DNA from: CAVRIA01 sp963721115
GTDB lineage: Bacteria > Desulfobacterota > Binatia > HRBIN30 > CADEER01
Direction: 5' to 3'
DNA: 64,000 nt
Assembly: GCA_963721115.1 (NCBI GenBank)
Contig: CAVRIA010000024.1
Location: forward strand, 1-64,000
Of the stretch, positions 1 to 8,172 are shown in pieces. A model generated the notes under the pieces. That model saw only the letters and a list, made by a program, of their open reading frames with translations. It was not told the DNA's origin and did not search any database. Numbering within the stretch: the stretch's first letter is position 1; each line of letters begins with the position of its first letter. The position numbers and the translations under genes are program-made.

Positions 1-1
1 G

Positions 2-394
2 ATCGTTCCTCTCGTCCTGTGTGCCGCGTTGGCGGCGGGATGCCGCGCCGGCGCCGACACGCCCCTGGGCGTCGCCGAGCACTTCGTCGACGAGCACTAC
101 GTGCGCATCGACCTGACGGCCGCCAAGCAGTACTGCGTCGGCCTGGCGCGCGAGAAGATCGAGAACGAGGAGAAGTTGGTCGGGGATCAGAAGATCGACG
201 CGTCGACTCGCCAGCCGCGGGTGAGCTACCGGCTGCAGGAGAAGCGAGAGGGAGGAAGCGACCGCTTCTCCTTCGTCTTCGAGGGTGACATCCGGCCCGA
301 TGGCGCCGACGCCTTCACCCGGCGCTGGCTGGTGTCGACGCGACGCGAGCCGAACGGCCACTGGAAGGTGTCGAACTTCGAAGAGTTCGACTGA
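2..394 (+). CDS. 5'-truncated small lipoprotein-like hypothetical protein
   Basis: The frame is open from the window edge, so the true start lies outside. The first visible residues are hydrophobic (IVPLVLCAALAAGC) and end in a cysteine, which resembles the end of a lipoprotein signal peptide, although position -3 is Ala rather than the usual Leu. The mature part is about 115 residues, soluble and charged, ending in GHWKVSNFEEFD. That ending recalls small export-associated domains with a terminal beta strand, but I do not recognise the family. It ends 16 nt before the DUF35 gene and may be co-transcribed with it. Function unknown. Confidence 0.6.
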   Translation: MVPLVLCAALAAGCRAGADTPLGVAEHFVDEHYVRIDLTAAKQYCVGLAREKIENEEKLVGDQKIDASTRQPRVSYRLQEKREGGSDRFSFVFEGDIRPDGADAFTRRWLVSTRREPNGHWKVSNFEEFD

Positions 395-410
395 AGGCGG
401 GAGGGAGACG

Positions 411-825
411 ATGAGCGACGCCATCCCGGTGACCGCGGGGCTATTCGACCTGTCGCACGGCGGGGGCCACCTGATCGGGGGTCACTGCGCGTCCTGCGAC
501 CGTTTTCATTTCCCGCGTACCGGTACCTGCCCGTACTGCTCGGCGGCGGACTGCGCGGCGCGGGCGCTGAGCGATCGCGGCACGCTGCGCCTGTTCACCA
601 CCGTGCGCAACCGCCCGCCGGGATACCGCGGTGAGGTCCCTTTCGGATTCGGCGTGGTCGAGCTGCCCGAAGGCGTGCAGATCGTCAGCCGCCTGGGCGA
701 GGCCGACGTCGCACGGCTACGCTTTGGCATGCCGATGCGCCTCGCCTTCGATCCGCTGCACGTCGACGAGGAGGGACGGCAGGTTGTCACCTACGCCTTC
801 GCATCCCGCCGAGGACGGCGGATGA
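411..825 (+). CDS. DUF35 OB-fold/zinc-ribbon acyl-CoA-associated protein (one frameshift)
   Basis: The N-terminal rubredoxin-like zinc ribbon has two Cys pairs (CASC near residue 25 and CPYC near residue 42). An OB-fold follows, with GTLRLFTTVRNRPPGY and the VPFGFGVVELPEGVQIVSRL stretch typical of DUF35 proteins. Family members partner with thiolase-like enzymes in acyl-CoA or polyketide chemistry, matching the next gene. The start is the ATG after a GGGAGG-like site. As sequenced the frame runs on into the thiolase. Removing one base near 804 gives a normal C-terminus (YAFAPAEDGG) whose TGA overlaps the thiolase ATG as ATGA, the expected translational coupling. The extra base is therefore probably an error. 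Confidence 0.75.
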
Positions 826-1955
826 GCGCCGCGGTCGAGATCGGCGGCGTCGGCATCCATCCCTTCGGCCGCTTCGGCGACAAGAGCGTCGTGGAGATGG
901 GGGTCGAGGCGGTACGCGCCGCCCTGTCGCGAGGCGGGGGTCGGTCGCGGCGGCTTCCAGGCCGCGTACTGCGGCACCGTGTACACCGGGGTCGCGGCGG
1001 GCCACAAGGTGCTGACCGCGCTCGGCATGACCGGAATGCCGATCATCAACGTCGAGGCCGGCTGCGCCAGCGGCGGCGCGGCACTGGCGCTCGGCGTCGA
1101 GTCGATTCGCTCGGGACGCTACGACTGTGTGCTCGTGTTCGGCATGGAGAAGATGCCGAAGGGCATCATCCGCAGCTCGTTCTTCGAGCCCTGGCGGGAG
1201 GAGGCGGGCCTCGCCGCGACGCCCGCCTACTTCGCGCTGCGCGCGCAGAGGCTGATGCGCGACTCGGGAGTGACGCGCCAGCACCTGGCGCAGGTGTCGG
1301 TGAAGAACCACCGCAACGGCGTCGACAACCCGTACGCGATGTTTCGCAAGGAGTTCACGCTCGAATCGGTGCTCGCCTCGCCGCTCGTCTGCGAGCCGCT
1401 GACTCTGTACATGCTGTGCTCGCCGAACGAGGGCGCCGCGGCGATCGTGCTGCGGCGGGCGCGCGGCGGGGGGGAGTGACGGTGGCCGCGGCGGCGCTGC
1501 GCTCGCACCTGCCGGGCAGCGTTCTCGGCGAGCACACACCGCTGTGCGGCCTCGCCGACGATGCGGTTCCATCGCCGACCGAGCTGGCGGCGAGGGCCGC
1601 CTACGAGGAGGCGGGCCTCGGTCCGGAGGACCTCGACGTGGTCGAGCTGCAGGACACGGACTCGGCGCGCGAGCTGCTCTCGTACGAGGAGCTCGGGCTG
1701 TGCCCGAAGGGCGCGGCCGGGCGCCTTCTCGACGAGGGCGCGACGGAGAGGGGCGGGCGCCTGCCGGTCAACCCGAGCGGCGGTCTGCTCTCGAAGGGGG
1801 AGCCGCTCGGCGCCTCGGGCCTCGGCCAGATCATCGAGCTGTACTGGCAGCTTCGCGGCGAAGCGGGGGCGCGACAGGTCGCCGGCGCCAGGGTCGCGCT
1901 CGGCCACACCGTCGGCCGCGGTGCCAACGCCTCGGTGGTTCTGTTGCGGCGCTGA
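822..1955 (+). CDS. Thiolase family protein (SCP2/lipid-transfer type), two frameshifts
   Basis: Predicted to condense or cleave acyl-CoA thioesters together with the preceding DUF35 protein. The N-terminus (AAVEIGGVGIHPFGRFGDKS) is in one frame. The central part, with the nucleophilic-Cys loop VEAGCASGGAALALG, is in the next. The C-terminal GHTVGRGANASVVLLRR returns to the first. The first shift is an extra base near 927; the second is a missing G in a G-run near 1470. With both repaired the protein is about 377 residues, normal for SCP2-type thiolases. The ATG overlaps the DUF35 stop codon. The substrate cannot be told from sequence. Confidence 0.75.
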   Translation: MSAAVEIGGVGIHPFGRFGDKSVVEMGVEAVRAALSRGGGRSRRLPGRVLRHRVHRGRGGPQGADRARHDRNADHQRRGRLRQRRRGTGARRRVDSLGTLRLCARVRHGEDAEGHHPQLVLRALAGGGGPRRDARLLRAARAEADARLGSDAPAPGAGVGEEPPQRRRQPVRDVSQGVHARIGARLAARLRAADSVHAVLAERGRRGDRAAAGARRGGVTVAAAALRSHLPGSVLGEHTPLCGLADDAVPSPTELAARAAYEEAGLGPEDLDVVELQDTDSARELLSYEELGLCPKGAAGRLLDEGATERGGRLPVNPSGGLLSKGEPLGASGLGQIIELYWQLRGEAGARQVAGARVALGHTVGRGANASVVLLRR

Positions 1956-1975
1956 GGGGGCCGGCGGGTCGCTCG

Positions 1976-2770
1976 TTACTCGCCGCGGAACTTCGGGGCG
2001 CGTTTCTCCATGACGGCACGGATGCCCTCGCGGGCGTCGGCGGTGGTGAACGTCACTCCCTGCTGCAGGGCCTCCAGGTCGAGCATGTCGTCGAGATCGT
2101 GCTCGACGCCGCAGTAGATCGCCCGCTTGACCATGCGCAGGGCGATCGGCGCAGCGCCGGCGATCTCGCGCGCCAGACCTTGCACGGCGGAGGAAAAATC
2201 GTCGCGCGACTCGACTCGATTGACGATGCGCAGGCGCAGCGCCTCCGCCGCGTCGAAGACGCGGCCGGTGAAGAACAGCTCGCATGCGTTCGCTGTGCCG
2301 GTCAGGCGCGGCAGGAAGTACGTCGCTCCCATGCCGGGGTGAATGCCGAGCTTGGTGAACGTCATCCCCATCTTGGCGTCGGCCACCGCGATGCGGATGT
2401 CGCAGGCGAGGGCGAAGCACAGCCCGGCGCCGATGGCGTGGCCGTTCATCGCCGCGATGGTGGGGATCGGAACGCGGCGAATCGCCAGATAGCGCGTGTA
2501 GAAGTCGCGCGACGAGCCGCCCATGGTCGGCCCCTCGTCACTCAGCCCGGCGTCGCGCGCCAGCATGCCGAGGTCGCCTCCCGAGCTGAACGCCTTGCCC
2601 GCGCCGGTGACGATCAGCACGCGCGCCTCCGCATCGGCGCGCACCTCCTCGCAGGCCCGCGTCACCTCGTCGCCCATCGCGGGGCTCATCGCGTTGCGGC
2701 TCTCCGGTCGATTCAGGGTGAGCGTCACCACCCCCTGCTCTCGCGTCAGCTGTATGTGCTCGAAGGCCAT
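1976..2770 (-). CDS. Enoyl-CoA hydratase/isomerase (crotonase) family protein
   Basis: A 264-residue crotonase-fold protein. The first oxyanion-hole segment is TGAGKAFSSGGDLGML and the second is AAMNGHAIGAGLCFALACDI. Together these form the CoA-thioester site of hydratases and isomerases. The acidic positions of classical hydratases are not clearly recognisable, so hydratase, isomerase or hydrolase activity cannot be separated. It is transcribed leftward, convergent with the thiolase gene and divergent from mdh. The context suggests fatty-acid or related acyl-CoA breakdown. The ATG start leaves an N-terminus (MAFEHIQLTREQGVVTLTLN) that fits the family without extra residues. Confidence 0.88.
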   Translation of the reverse strand: MAFEHIQLTREQGVVTLTLNRPESRNAMSPAMGDEVTRACEEVRADAEARVLIVTGAGKAFSSGGDLGMLARDAGLSDEGPTMGGSSRDFYTRYLAIRRVPIPTIAAMNGHAIGAGLCFALACDIRIAVADAKMGMTFTKLGIHPGMGATYFLPRLTGTANACELFFTGRVFDAAEALRLRIVNRVESRDDFSSAVQGLAREIAGAAPIALRMVKRAIYCGVEHDLDDMLDLEALQQGVTFTTADAREGIRAVMEKRAPKFRGE

Positions 2771-2993
2771 GCCTCCTCCTCGCCGCTCCAGTATCGCCAC
2801 CGCCGCGAATTGACAACCGCGCCGACCCGGGCGCCGGCTGGGGCGGCGTCCCGACGCTCGCTTGCCGCGCGCAGCGAAGGTCAGTATTAGACGGAAGGTC
2901 ACCAAGGGAAGAGGCGCAGCGGTGCAGCGGCGTGGGCCGGCTCGGCTCGCGTTCGGCCCCCCACACCCAAGAAGAAAGGAAGAAGCAAGGAAG

Positions 2994-3938
2994 ATGGCCA
3001 GACGCAGACTTGCAATGATCGGAGCCGGGATGATCGGTGGCACGCTCGCTCATCTCTCCCTTCTGAAACGACTCGGAGACATCGTCCTGTACGACGTGAT
3101 CGAGGGTATGCCGCAGGGCAAGGCGCTGGACCTCGTCGAATCCGGCCCTATCGACGGTTTCGACGCCGACGTCAGCGGAACGAACGACATTGCCGACATC
3201 AAGGGAGCGGACGTGTGCATCGTCACCGCGGGACTTCCGCGCCGGCCCGGGATGAGCCGCGACGATCTCCTCAGCACCAACGTCAAGGTGATGAAGGGCG
3301 TCGCCGAGGCCATCAAGCAGAATGCGCCGAACGCCTTCGTCATCGTCATCACCAATCCGCTCGACGCCATGGTGACGGTCATGCGCCGCGTCACCGGTTT
3401 CCCGAAGCAGCGCGTCGTCGGCCAGGCGGGCGTCCTGGACTCGGCCCGCTACCGCACCTTCATCGCCATGGAGCTCGGCGTCTCGGTCGCTAGCGTCTCG
3501 GCGATGGTGCTCGGTGGCCATGGCGACGACATGGTGCCGGTGCGCAGCCATTGCCACGTCGGAGGCGTGCCGGTCGAGAAGCTCATCAAGCCGGAGCGGC
3601 TCGACGCCATCGAGAAGCGCGTTCGCGGCGCCGGCGGCGAAATTATGAATCTGATGAAAACCGGCTCCGCGTTCTACTCGCCGGCCGCGGCGGCGATCCA
3701 GATGGCCGAGGCCTACCTCTTCGACAAGAAGCAGATCCTCCCCTGTGCGGCGCTGCTCGAGGGCGAGTATGGCGTCGACGGCTTCTTCGTCGGCGTGCCG
3801 GTCCAAATCGGCGGCGGCGGGGTGGAGAAGGTGATCGAGGTCGAGCTCAGCGATGGCGAGCGCAAGCAGCTGCAGGGCTCGGTCGAGCACGTGCGCGAGC
3901 TGGTGACCGCGTCGGAAAAGTTTCTGACGCAGGGCTGA
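2994..3938 (+). CDS. mdh: Malate dehydrogenase, LDH-like (type III)
   Basis: Interconverts malate and oxaloacetate with NAD(H) in the cytosolic TCA cycle. The 314-residue protein starts with a Rossmann motif (IGAGMIGGTLAHL), followed by the acid after beta-2 (VLYDV) that selects NAD. The substrate-binding mobile loop is GLPRRPGMSRDDL, with the Arg pair of malate-specific enzymes. ITNPLDAMV and the catalytic His in VLGGHGDDMVP follow. A purine-rich ribosome site precedes the ATG. It is 11 nt upstream of sucC, so the two TCA genes very likely form one transcript, an order common in Deltaproteobacteria-like genomes. Confidence 0.95.
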   Translation: MARRRLAMIGAGMIGGTLAHLSLLKRLGDIVLYDVIEGMPQGKALDLVESGPIDGFDADVSGTNDIADIKGADVCIVTAGLPRRPGMSRDDLLSTNVKVMKGVAEAIKQNAPNAFVIVITNPLDAMVTVMRRVTGFPKQRVVGQAGVLDSARYRTFIAMELGVSVASVSAMVLGGHGDDMVPVRSHCHVGGVPVEKLIKPERLDAIEKRVRGAGGEIMNLMKTGSAFYSPAAAAIQMAEAYLFDKKQILPCAALLEGEYGVDGFFVGVPVQIGGGGVEKVIEVELSDGERKQLQGSVEHVRELVTASEKFLTQG

Positions 3939-3949
3939 GCGGGGGGTCG

Positions 3950-5113
3950 ATGAACGTTCACGAGTTTCAGGCCAAGGCGCTGCTGAAGAGATACGGGGTC
4001 GCGGTTCCGTCCGGGCGCGAGGTCGTCAGCCCGGAGGACGCGGCCAAGGCGGCGCACGAGCTGGGCGGCAGCTGCGTGATCAAGGCGCAGATCCACGCCG
4101 GAGGGCGCGGCAAGGCCGGCGGCGTGAAGGTGTGCCGCAGCCCGGAGGAAGCCGAGGACTTCGCCCGCGGCCTGCTCGGCCGCAAGCTGGTCACGCACCA
4201 GACCGGGCCGGCGGGGCGCGAGGTGAAACGGCTGCTCGCCGAGGCGGCGAGCGACATCGACCGCGAGCTCTACCTGGGGATGGTCGTCGACCGCGGCACC
4301 GGCCGTCCGGCGATGATGGCGTCGGCCGAGGGCGGCGTCGAGATCGAGGAGGTGGCGGCGCGCTCGCCGGAGAAGGTCCTGCGCGAAAGCATCGACCCGG
4401 CCGTCGGGCTGCAGCCGTTTCAGGCCCGCAAGCTCGCCTTCGGCATCGGCATCCCGAAGGAAGCGGTGAGCAAGGCGGTGAAGTTCATGACCGCCCTCTA
4501 TCGCGCCTTCGTCGATACCGATGCCTCGATGGCCGAGATCAACCCCCTCGTGCTCACGGCGCAGGGCGACCTGCTCGCCCTCGACGCGAAGATGGGCTTC
4601 GACGACAACGCCCTCTTCCGCCATCCCGAGGTGCGCGAGCTGCGCGACCTGAACGAGGAGGATCGGAAGGAGATCGAGGCGTCCAAGTTCGATCTCAGCT
4701 ACATCGCTCTCGACGGCAACATCGGCTGCATGGTCAACGGCGCGGGGCTCGCCATGGCGACGATGGACATCATCAAACACTTCGGCGGCGAGCCGGCGAA
4801 CTTCCTCGACGTCGGCGGCGGAGCGACCGCCGAAAAGGTGACCGAGGCCTTCAAGATCCTGCTCTCGGACGAGAAGGTGAAGGCCGTGCTGGTCAACATC
4901 TTCGGCGGCATCATGCGCTGCGACGTGATCGCCAACGGCGTCGTCGAGGCGGCGCGCCAGGTGCAGCTGCGGGCGCCGCTGGTGGTTCGCCTCGAGGGCA
5001 CCAACGTCGACCTGGGGCGCAAAATCCTCGACGAATCCGGGCTCAACATCATCTCCGCCATGGACATGGCCGACGCCGCGCAACGCGTCGTCGAGGCCGC
5101 GCGGGGGCTGTGA
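3950..5113 (+). CDS. sucC: Succinyl-CoA synthetase (ADP/GDP-forming) beta subunit
   Basis: Beta subunit of the TCA-cycle enzyme making succinate plus ATP or GTP from succinyl-CoA. The 387-residue protein begins MNVHEFQAKALLKRYGV, has the ATP-grasp segment KAQIHAGGRGKAGGVK and ends in the CoA-ligase domain (DVGGGATAEKVTEAF, VNIFGGIMRCDVIANG). This is the full family length and intact. It is closely coupled to mdh. The alpha subunit gene sucD, usually immediately downstream, is absent: about 300 nt of apparently non-coding sequence follows, then a gene on the opposite strand. Confidence 0.96.
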   Translation: MNVHEFQAKALLKRYGVAVPSGREVVSPEDAAKAAHELGGSCVIKAQIHAGGRGKAGGVKVCRSPEEAEDFARGLLGRKLVTHQTGPAGREVKRLLAEAASDIDRELYLGMVVDRGTGRPAMMASAEGGVEIEEVAARSPEKVLRESIDPAVGLQPFQARKLAFGIGIPKEAVSKAVKFMTALYRAFVDTDASMAEINPLVLTAQGDLLALDAKMGFDDNALFRHPEVRELRDLNEEDRKEIEASKFDLSYIALDGNIGCMVNGAGLAMATMDIIKHFGGEPANFLDVGGGATAEKVTEAFKILLSDEKVKAVLVNIFGGIMRCDVIANGVVEAARQVQLRAPLVVRLEGTNVDLGRKILDESGLNIISAMDMADAAQRVVEAARGL

Positions 5114-5187
5114 GGGCAGGTTGTTGGTTGTCGGCTTTCTGCCCTGGTGACCGTTGATGCCCCTCGCCCACAACCGACAGCCGCAAC
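5113..5187. repeat. Hairpin and GTTG-rich inverted repeat after sucC
   Basis: Directly at the sucC stop, AGGGCAG (5113-5119) is complementary to CTGCCCT (5139-5145), giving a 7-bp hairpin with no T-run. The loop contains GGTTGTTGGTTGTCGGC. A roughly complementary tract, CCCACAACCGACAGCCGCAAC, lies at 5167-5187. A similar GTTG/CAAC arrangement recurs at 32344-32393. It may be an intergenic repeat family or a weak transcript end for mdh-sucC. The rest of 5188-5353 shows no gene I can support. Confidence 0.4.
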
Positions 5188-5353
5188 AGGGTAACAACCT
5201 CCTGTGGACAACCTGTCGATTGCGAGCCGCGAACCCCACTCTGTCTAGGCGCAGTTTGCAGTGCACCTATCTTGGGCAAGGCGGCGGTAGCGGATATTGT
5301 AACGAAACTAGGTAGTTAGGCGGGCTTTCGAGCTTGTCTCTAGGATTGCCCCG

Positions 5354-5389
5354 AAAAAACCGCAGCGGGTAGGCACTTATCGGGCGGTT
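5354..5389 (-). terminator. Possible intrinsic terminator of the lipoprotein gene
   Basis: On the minus strand AACCGC (5389-5384) is followed about 20 nt later by its complement GCGGTT and then a run of T (complement of the A-run at 5354-5359). It sits just beyond the end of the leftward gene at 5413. The stem is only six base pairs and the loop is long, so the call is tentative. Confidence 0.4.
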
Positions 5390-5412
5390 GTGGATAAACG
5401 TCGAGGCGCGGC

Positions 5413-6195
5413 TCAGATGTCCGACTGTACGACGACGTCGTTCTTGCTCGTCTGTGTGTCCTTCAAACGGCCGTCGATGTACAGCTCGGCGCGCAGGACC
5501 ACGTCGCGATCCTGGTCGCTGAACTTGGTGAAGATGGCGCTGACGGAATCTTTGGCGTTCTCGAGGAAGAACGTCGCCGGTGTGCGGCACGCTTCGGCCA
5601 GCGGGCGGAGGTTGCAGCTGGTAATGTTGGAACCCTTGCTATCGCCGATGCTGGCGAAGAAGCTGACGTTGGGGTCGGCGGTCGTCTGGTCGCAGGGGAC
5701 CGAGGCGCCGGACTGATTGCTGGCGGCGCAGACTTCGACGCGGATCTCCTTGCTCGTCACGACGGGCTGCAGGATGCCGTCGGTGTCGGTCCCGACCGTC
5801 GCGCAGGTGCCGGGCGCGACCTCGCCGGAGGTCGTCGCCTGTACGTTCGTGCCGAGGAACAGATCGACGCCGATGCCGATGCTGTTGTCGGGCGGCACCT
5901 CGAAGACGCCGCGCACCGGCTGCAGCGCGTTCTCGAGAACGAACAGGTGAGGAGTGAGGAAGACGCGGTCGCCGAACTGGTGGTCGCCGTTGGCGGCTTG
6001 AATGCCGACGCCGTCGCTGCCGCAGTCCGGCTGCGCCTGCGCCGCGGCCTGGAACTCGGTTCCGGTGGGGCCGGAGACGAAGAACAGGACTTCGATGGGC
6101 CGGTAGTCGGCCGTGCCGCTCTCACCGCAGCCGGCACACATCAGAAGAGCCACCGGAAGGGCGAGGAGGAGCGTCTTGTCCAGACGGATACGCAT
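5413..6195 (-). CDS. Predicted exported lipoprotein of unknown function
   Basis: The 260-residue protein starts MRIRLDKTLLLALPVALLMC and continues AGCGESG. This is a basic n-region, a hydrophobic core and a cysteine expected to be lipidated, although the lipobox (CAGC) is non-standard. The mature part is beta-rich, with several cysteines and no charged repeat or catalytic motif I recognise. It includes a phrase similar to extracellular beta-sandwich proteins (PIEVLFFVSGPTGTEF). The ATG was chosen because it leaves a compact signal sequence; upstream codons look non-coding. It is divergent from the metallopeptidase gene, with about 110 nt between. Function unknown. Confidence 0.7.
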   Translation of the reverse strand: MRIRLDKTLLLALPVALLMCAGCGESGTADYRPIEVLFFVSGPTGTEFQAAAQAQPDCGSDGVGIQAANGDHQFGDRVFLTPHLFVLENALQPVRGVFEVPPDNSIGIGVDLFLGTNVQATTSGEVAPGTCATVGTDTDGILQPVVTSKEIRVEVCAASNQSGASVPCDQTTADPNVSFFASIGDSKGSNITSCNLRPLAEACRTPATFFLENAKDSVSAIFTKFSDQDRDVVLRAELYIDGRLKDTQTSKNDVVVQSDI

Positions 6196-6307
6196 CGGCG
6201 CTATCTGGCAGGATCCCCCTGGGCGGTCAAGCTGCGTCGGCACCGCTCGCCCGACTCGGCGGCGCCACGGGCTGGTGTCGCGGCGGTGGAATTCGATATG
6301 CTGGGGC

Positions 6308-6676
6308 ATGACGCGAGAGCGATTCCGCGAGCTCGTTGCGGAAGCGTTGGATGAGCTCCCCGAGCCGTTCCTCAGCTGCTTGCAGAACGTCCAGATCGTC
6401 GTCGACGACGAGCCGGAGCCGGCCCTGTTGCGCGACATGGGCCTCGACCCGCGGCGCGACGTCCTCTTCGGTCTCTACCAAGGGGTGCCCGCCGACGAGC
6501 GGGGCGACACCGACAACCTGCTGCTGCCGGATCGCATCTCCGTCTTCTACCGGCCTCTGGTGCGCGCCTTCCGCACGCCGGAGGCGATCCGCCGCGAGGT
6601 GCGCAAGACGGTCATCCACGAGATCGCGCACTTCTTCGGCATGAGCGACGAGGAGATCGATGCCGAGGGTTACTAG
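6308..6676 (+). CDS. Small metallopeptidase-family protein (Zincin_1/DUF1025)
   Basis: A 122-residue single-domain minimal zincin. The zinc motif near the C-terminus is VIHEIAHFFGMSDEEI (HExxH with a downstream acidic residue), the signature of this family. The N-terminal part (FRELVAEALDELPEPFLSCL, then VQIVVDDEP) matches the usual fold preamble. Proteolytic activity has not been generally shown for the family. No signal peptide is present, so it should be cytosolic. The ATG is preceded by a GGGGC stretch only. The gene is followed 24 nt later by a methyltransferase and may head a small rightward run. Confidence 0.85.
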   Translation: MTRERFRELVAEALDELPEPFLSCLQNVQIVVDDEPEPALLRDMGLDPRRDVLFGLYQGVPADERGDTDNLLLPDRISVFYRPLVRAFRTPEAIRREVRKTVIHEIAHFFGMSDEEIDAEGY

Positions 6677-6700
6677 CACGGCCGCCTTGATGGAAGCTTC

Positions 6701-7384
6701 GTGCGCGGGCAGGTGAGGGGAGGGGCTTTGCAGGCGCCGGGCGATGTCTGTGTCGAGGAAGTGGAGATCGCCGTCGCGCGGACGACTGTTCGCCTGCTGC
6801 GCGCTACCGGGTTGGAGGCCGCGGTCGACGTTTCGGCCCTGCTCGGGGCCGAGCCCGTTGCCGAGCCGCCGTATTGGATGCACCTGTGGCCGGGGGCATT
6901 GGCGTTGGCGCGGCTGCTGGCCTCGGCACCGGCGATCGGCGCCGGTGTCCGGCTTCTCGAGCTGGGGTGCGGCATGGCACTGCCGGCGGTGGTGTCGGCG
7001 ACGCGTGGCGCGCGGGTGGTGGCGGCGGATTGGAAAGGCGAGCCGCTGCGGCTGGCACGGCGGAGCGCCGCGCTCAACGGGCGGCCGATCGACGTCCTGC
7101 AGATGGACTGGGGAGCACCGGCGTTGCGCGGCGGGTTCGACGTCTGCGTCGGTGCCGACATCGCGTACGACCGCGGCGCCGAGGCGGGACTGGCGGAGGC
7201 CCTGTGCCGCTTGTTGCGCCCGGGCGGCATGGCCTGGCTCGCCGATTCGGTCAACACGCATCGGGAGGGAGTCGCCGCGCGCCTGCGCGAGTGTGGCTTC
7301 GAGGTGCGGACCTGGCAGGTGCGCGAGGAGGAGGAAGGCCGGGCCGTGTGGGTGAGGATCGTCGAGGCGCGGGCACCGTCATGA
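6701..7384 (+). CDS. Class I SAM-dependent methyltransferase (Methyltransf_16-like)
   Basis: A 227-residue SAM enzyme. PPYWMHLWPGALALARLL precedes the SAM-binding motif I (LLELGCGMALPAVV). It continues with ADW as the acidic beta-2 end, and GADIAYDRG and LLRPGGMAWLAD as motifs post-I and III. The W-x-H-L-W-P-G segment is typical of the protein-lysine methyltransferase and nicotinamide-N-methyltransferase-like group, so a protein substrate is plausible but unproven. The start is uncertain (GTG at 6701 or 6713). Its TGA overlaps the ATG of the exonuclease gene as ATGA, so the two are translationally coupled. Confidence 0.82.
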   Translation: MRGQVRGGALQAPGDVCVEEVEIAVARTTVRLLRATGLEAAVDVSALLGAEPVAEPPYWMHLWPGALALARLLASAPAIGAGVRLLELGCGMALPAVVSATRGARVVAADWKGEPLRLARRSAALNGRPIDVLQMDWGAPALRGGFDVCVGADIAYDRGAEAGLAEALCRLLRPGGMAWLADSVNTHREGVAARLRECGFEVRTWQVREEEEGRAVWVRIVEARAPS

Positions 7385-8106
7385 GCTTTCTGGTCTTCGA
7401 CATCGAGACGCGAATCGACAAGGCGCTATTGCGCGCGACCCAGTGCCGCGGCGAGTCGATCAGCGACGAGGAGGCCTTTCAGCGCTTGCGCGAGGAGGTC
7501 AGCCAGCAGTCGGGCGGGCGCAGCGACTTCCTGCCGCTGTCGTTCCACGTCCCGATCTCGGTCGTGCTCGGCGGCGTCGGCGACGACTGGATCCTGCGCG
7601 ACGTCGACGTCCTCGGCGCCGACGTCCTCGGCGAGGCCGGAGTGACGCGGGCGTTCTGGGAGCGCCTCGAAGGCTTCGACGGCACTCTCGTCTCGTTCAA
7701 CGGCCGCGGCTTCGACCTGCCGGTGCTCGAGCTGCGCGCCCTTCACCACGGCTGCGTGGCGCCGCGGTACTTCAACGAGCGGAACGGCTTGCGGGCACGC
7801 TACGGACGCCATTACGACCTCTACGACTTCATGACCAACAACGGCGCCCTGCGACTGCGCGGCGGCTTCGATCTGCTCGCCCGGCTCATCGGCCTTCCGG
7901 GCAAGGGCGCGGTCAGCGGCGGGGACGTACAGGCTCTGTGGGAGGCGGGACGCTGGGAGGAGATCCATCGCTACTGCCGCGCCGACGTGATCCAGACGTA
8001 TTTTCTGCTGCTGCGCGTCGAGTACATGCGCGGCCGCTTGAGCAGTGCGCTCCTGCACGAGGTCCACGAGGCGGCGCGGGCGTTCCGGGACGAGTTGGCC
8101 GTTTAG
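7381..8106 (+). CDS. Predicted 3'-5' exonuclease, DNA polymerase B exo2-like
   Basis: A 241-residue DnaQ-fold exonuclease related to the proofreading domain of family B polymerases (PF10108 type). Exo I is FLVFDIETRIDK (first Asp/Glu pair), Exo II is LVSFNGRGFDLPVLELRAL, and Exo III lies around HRYCRADVIQTYFLLLR (Y-x3-D type). All expected acidic residues are present. It lies between a methyltransferase and uvrB, with its start overlapping the former. A role in DNA repair or end processing is plausible. Intact and full length. Confidence 0.88.
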   Translation: MSFLVFDIETRIDKALLRATQCRGESISDEEAFQRLREEVSQQSGGRSDFLPLSFHVPISVVLGGVGDDWILRDVDVLGADVLGEAGVTRAFWERLEGFDGTLVSFNGRGFDLPVLELRALHHGCVAPRYFNERNGLRARYGRHYDLYDFMTNNGALRLRGGFDLLARLIGLPGKGAVSGGDVQALWEAGRWEEIHRYCRADVIQTYFLLLRVEYMRGRLSSALLHEVHEAARAFRDELAV

Positions 8107-8172
8107 CGCAGCGCCGGTATCCGATTGGTCGCAACGCTCCGGGGTGCGCTGCGGTGCGGCGGCGGATCTGGT

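Noticed and set aside
2810..2832. TTGACA box before mdh as a promoter
   Set aside because: A perfect -35 hexamer but nothing resembling a -10 at 16-19 nt spacing.
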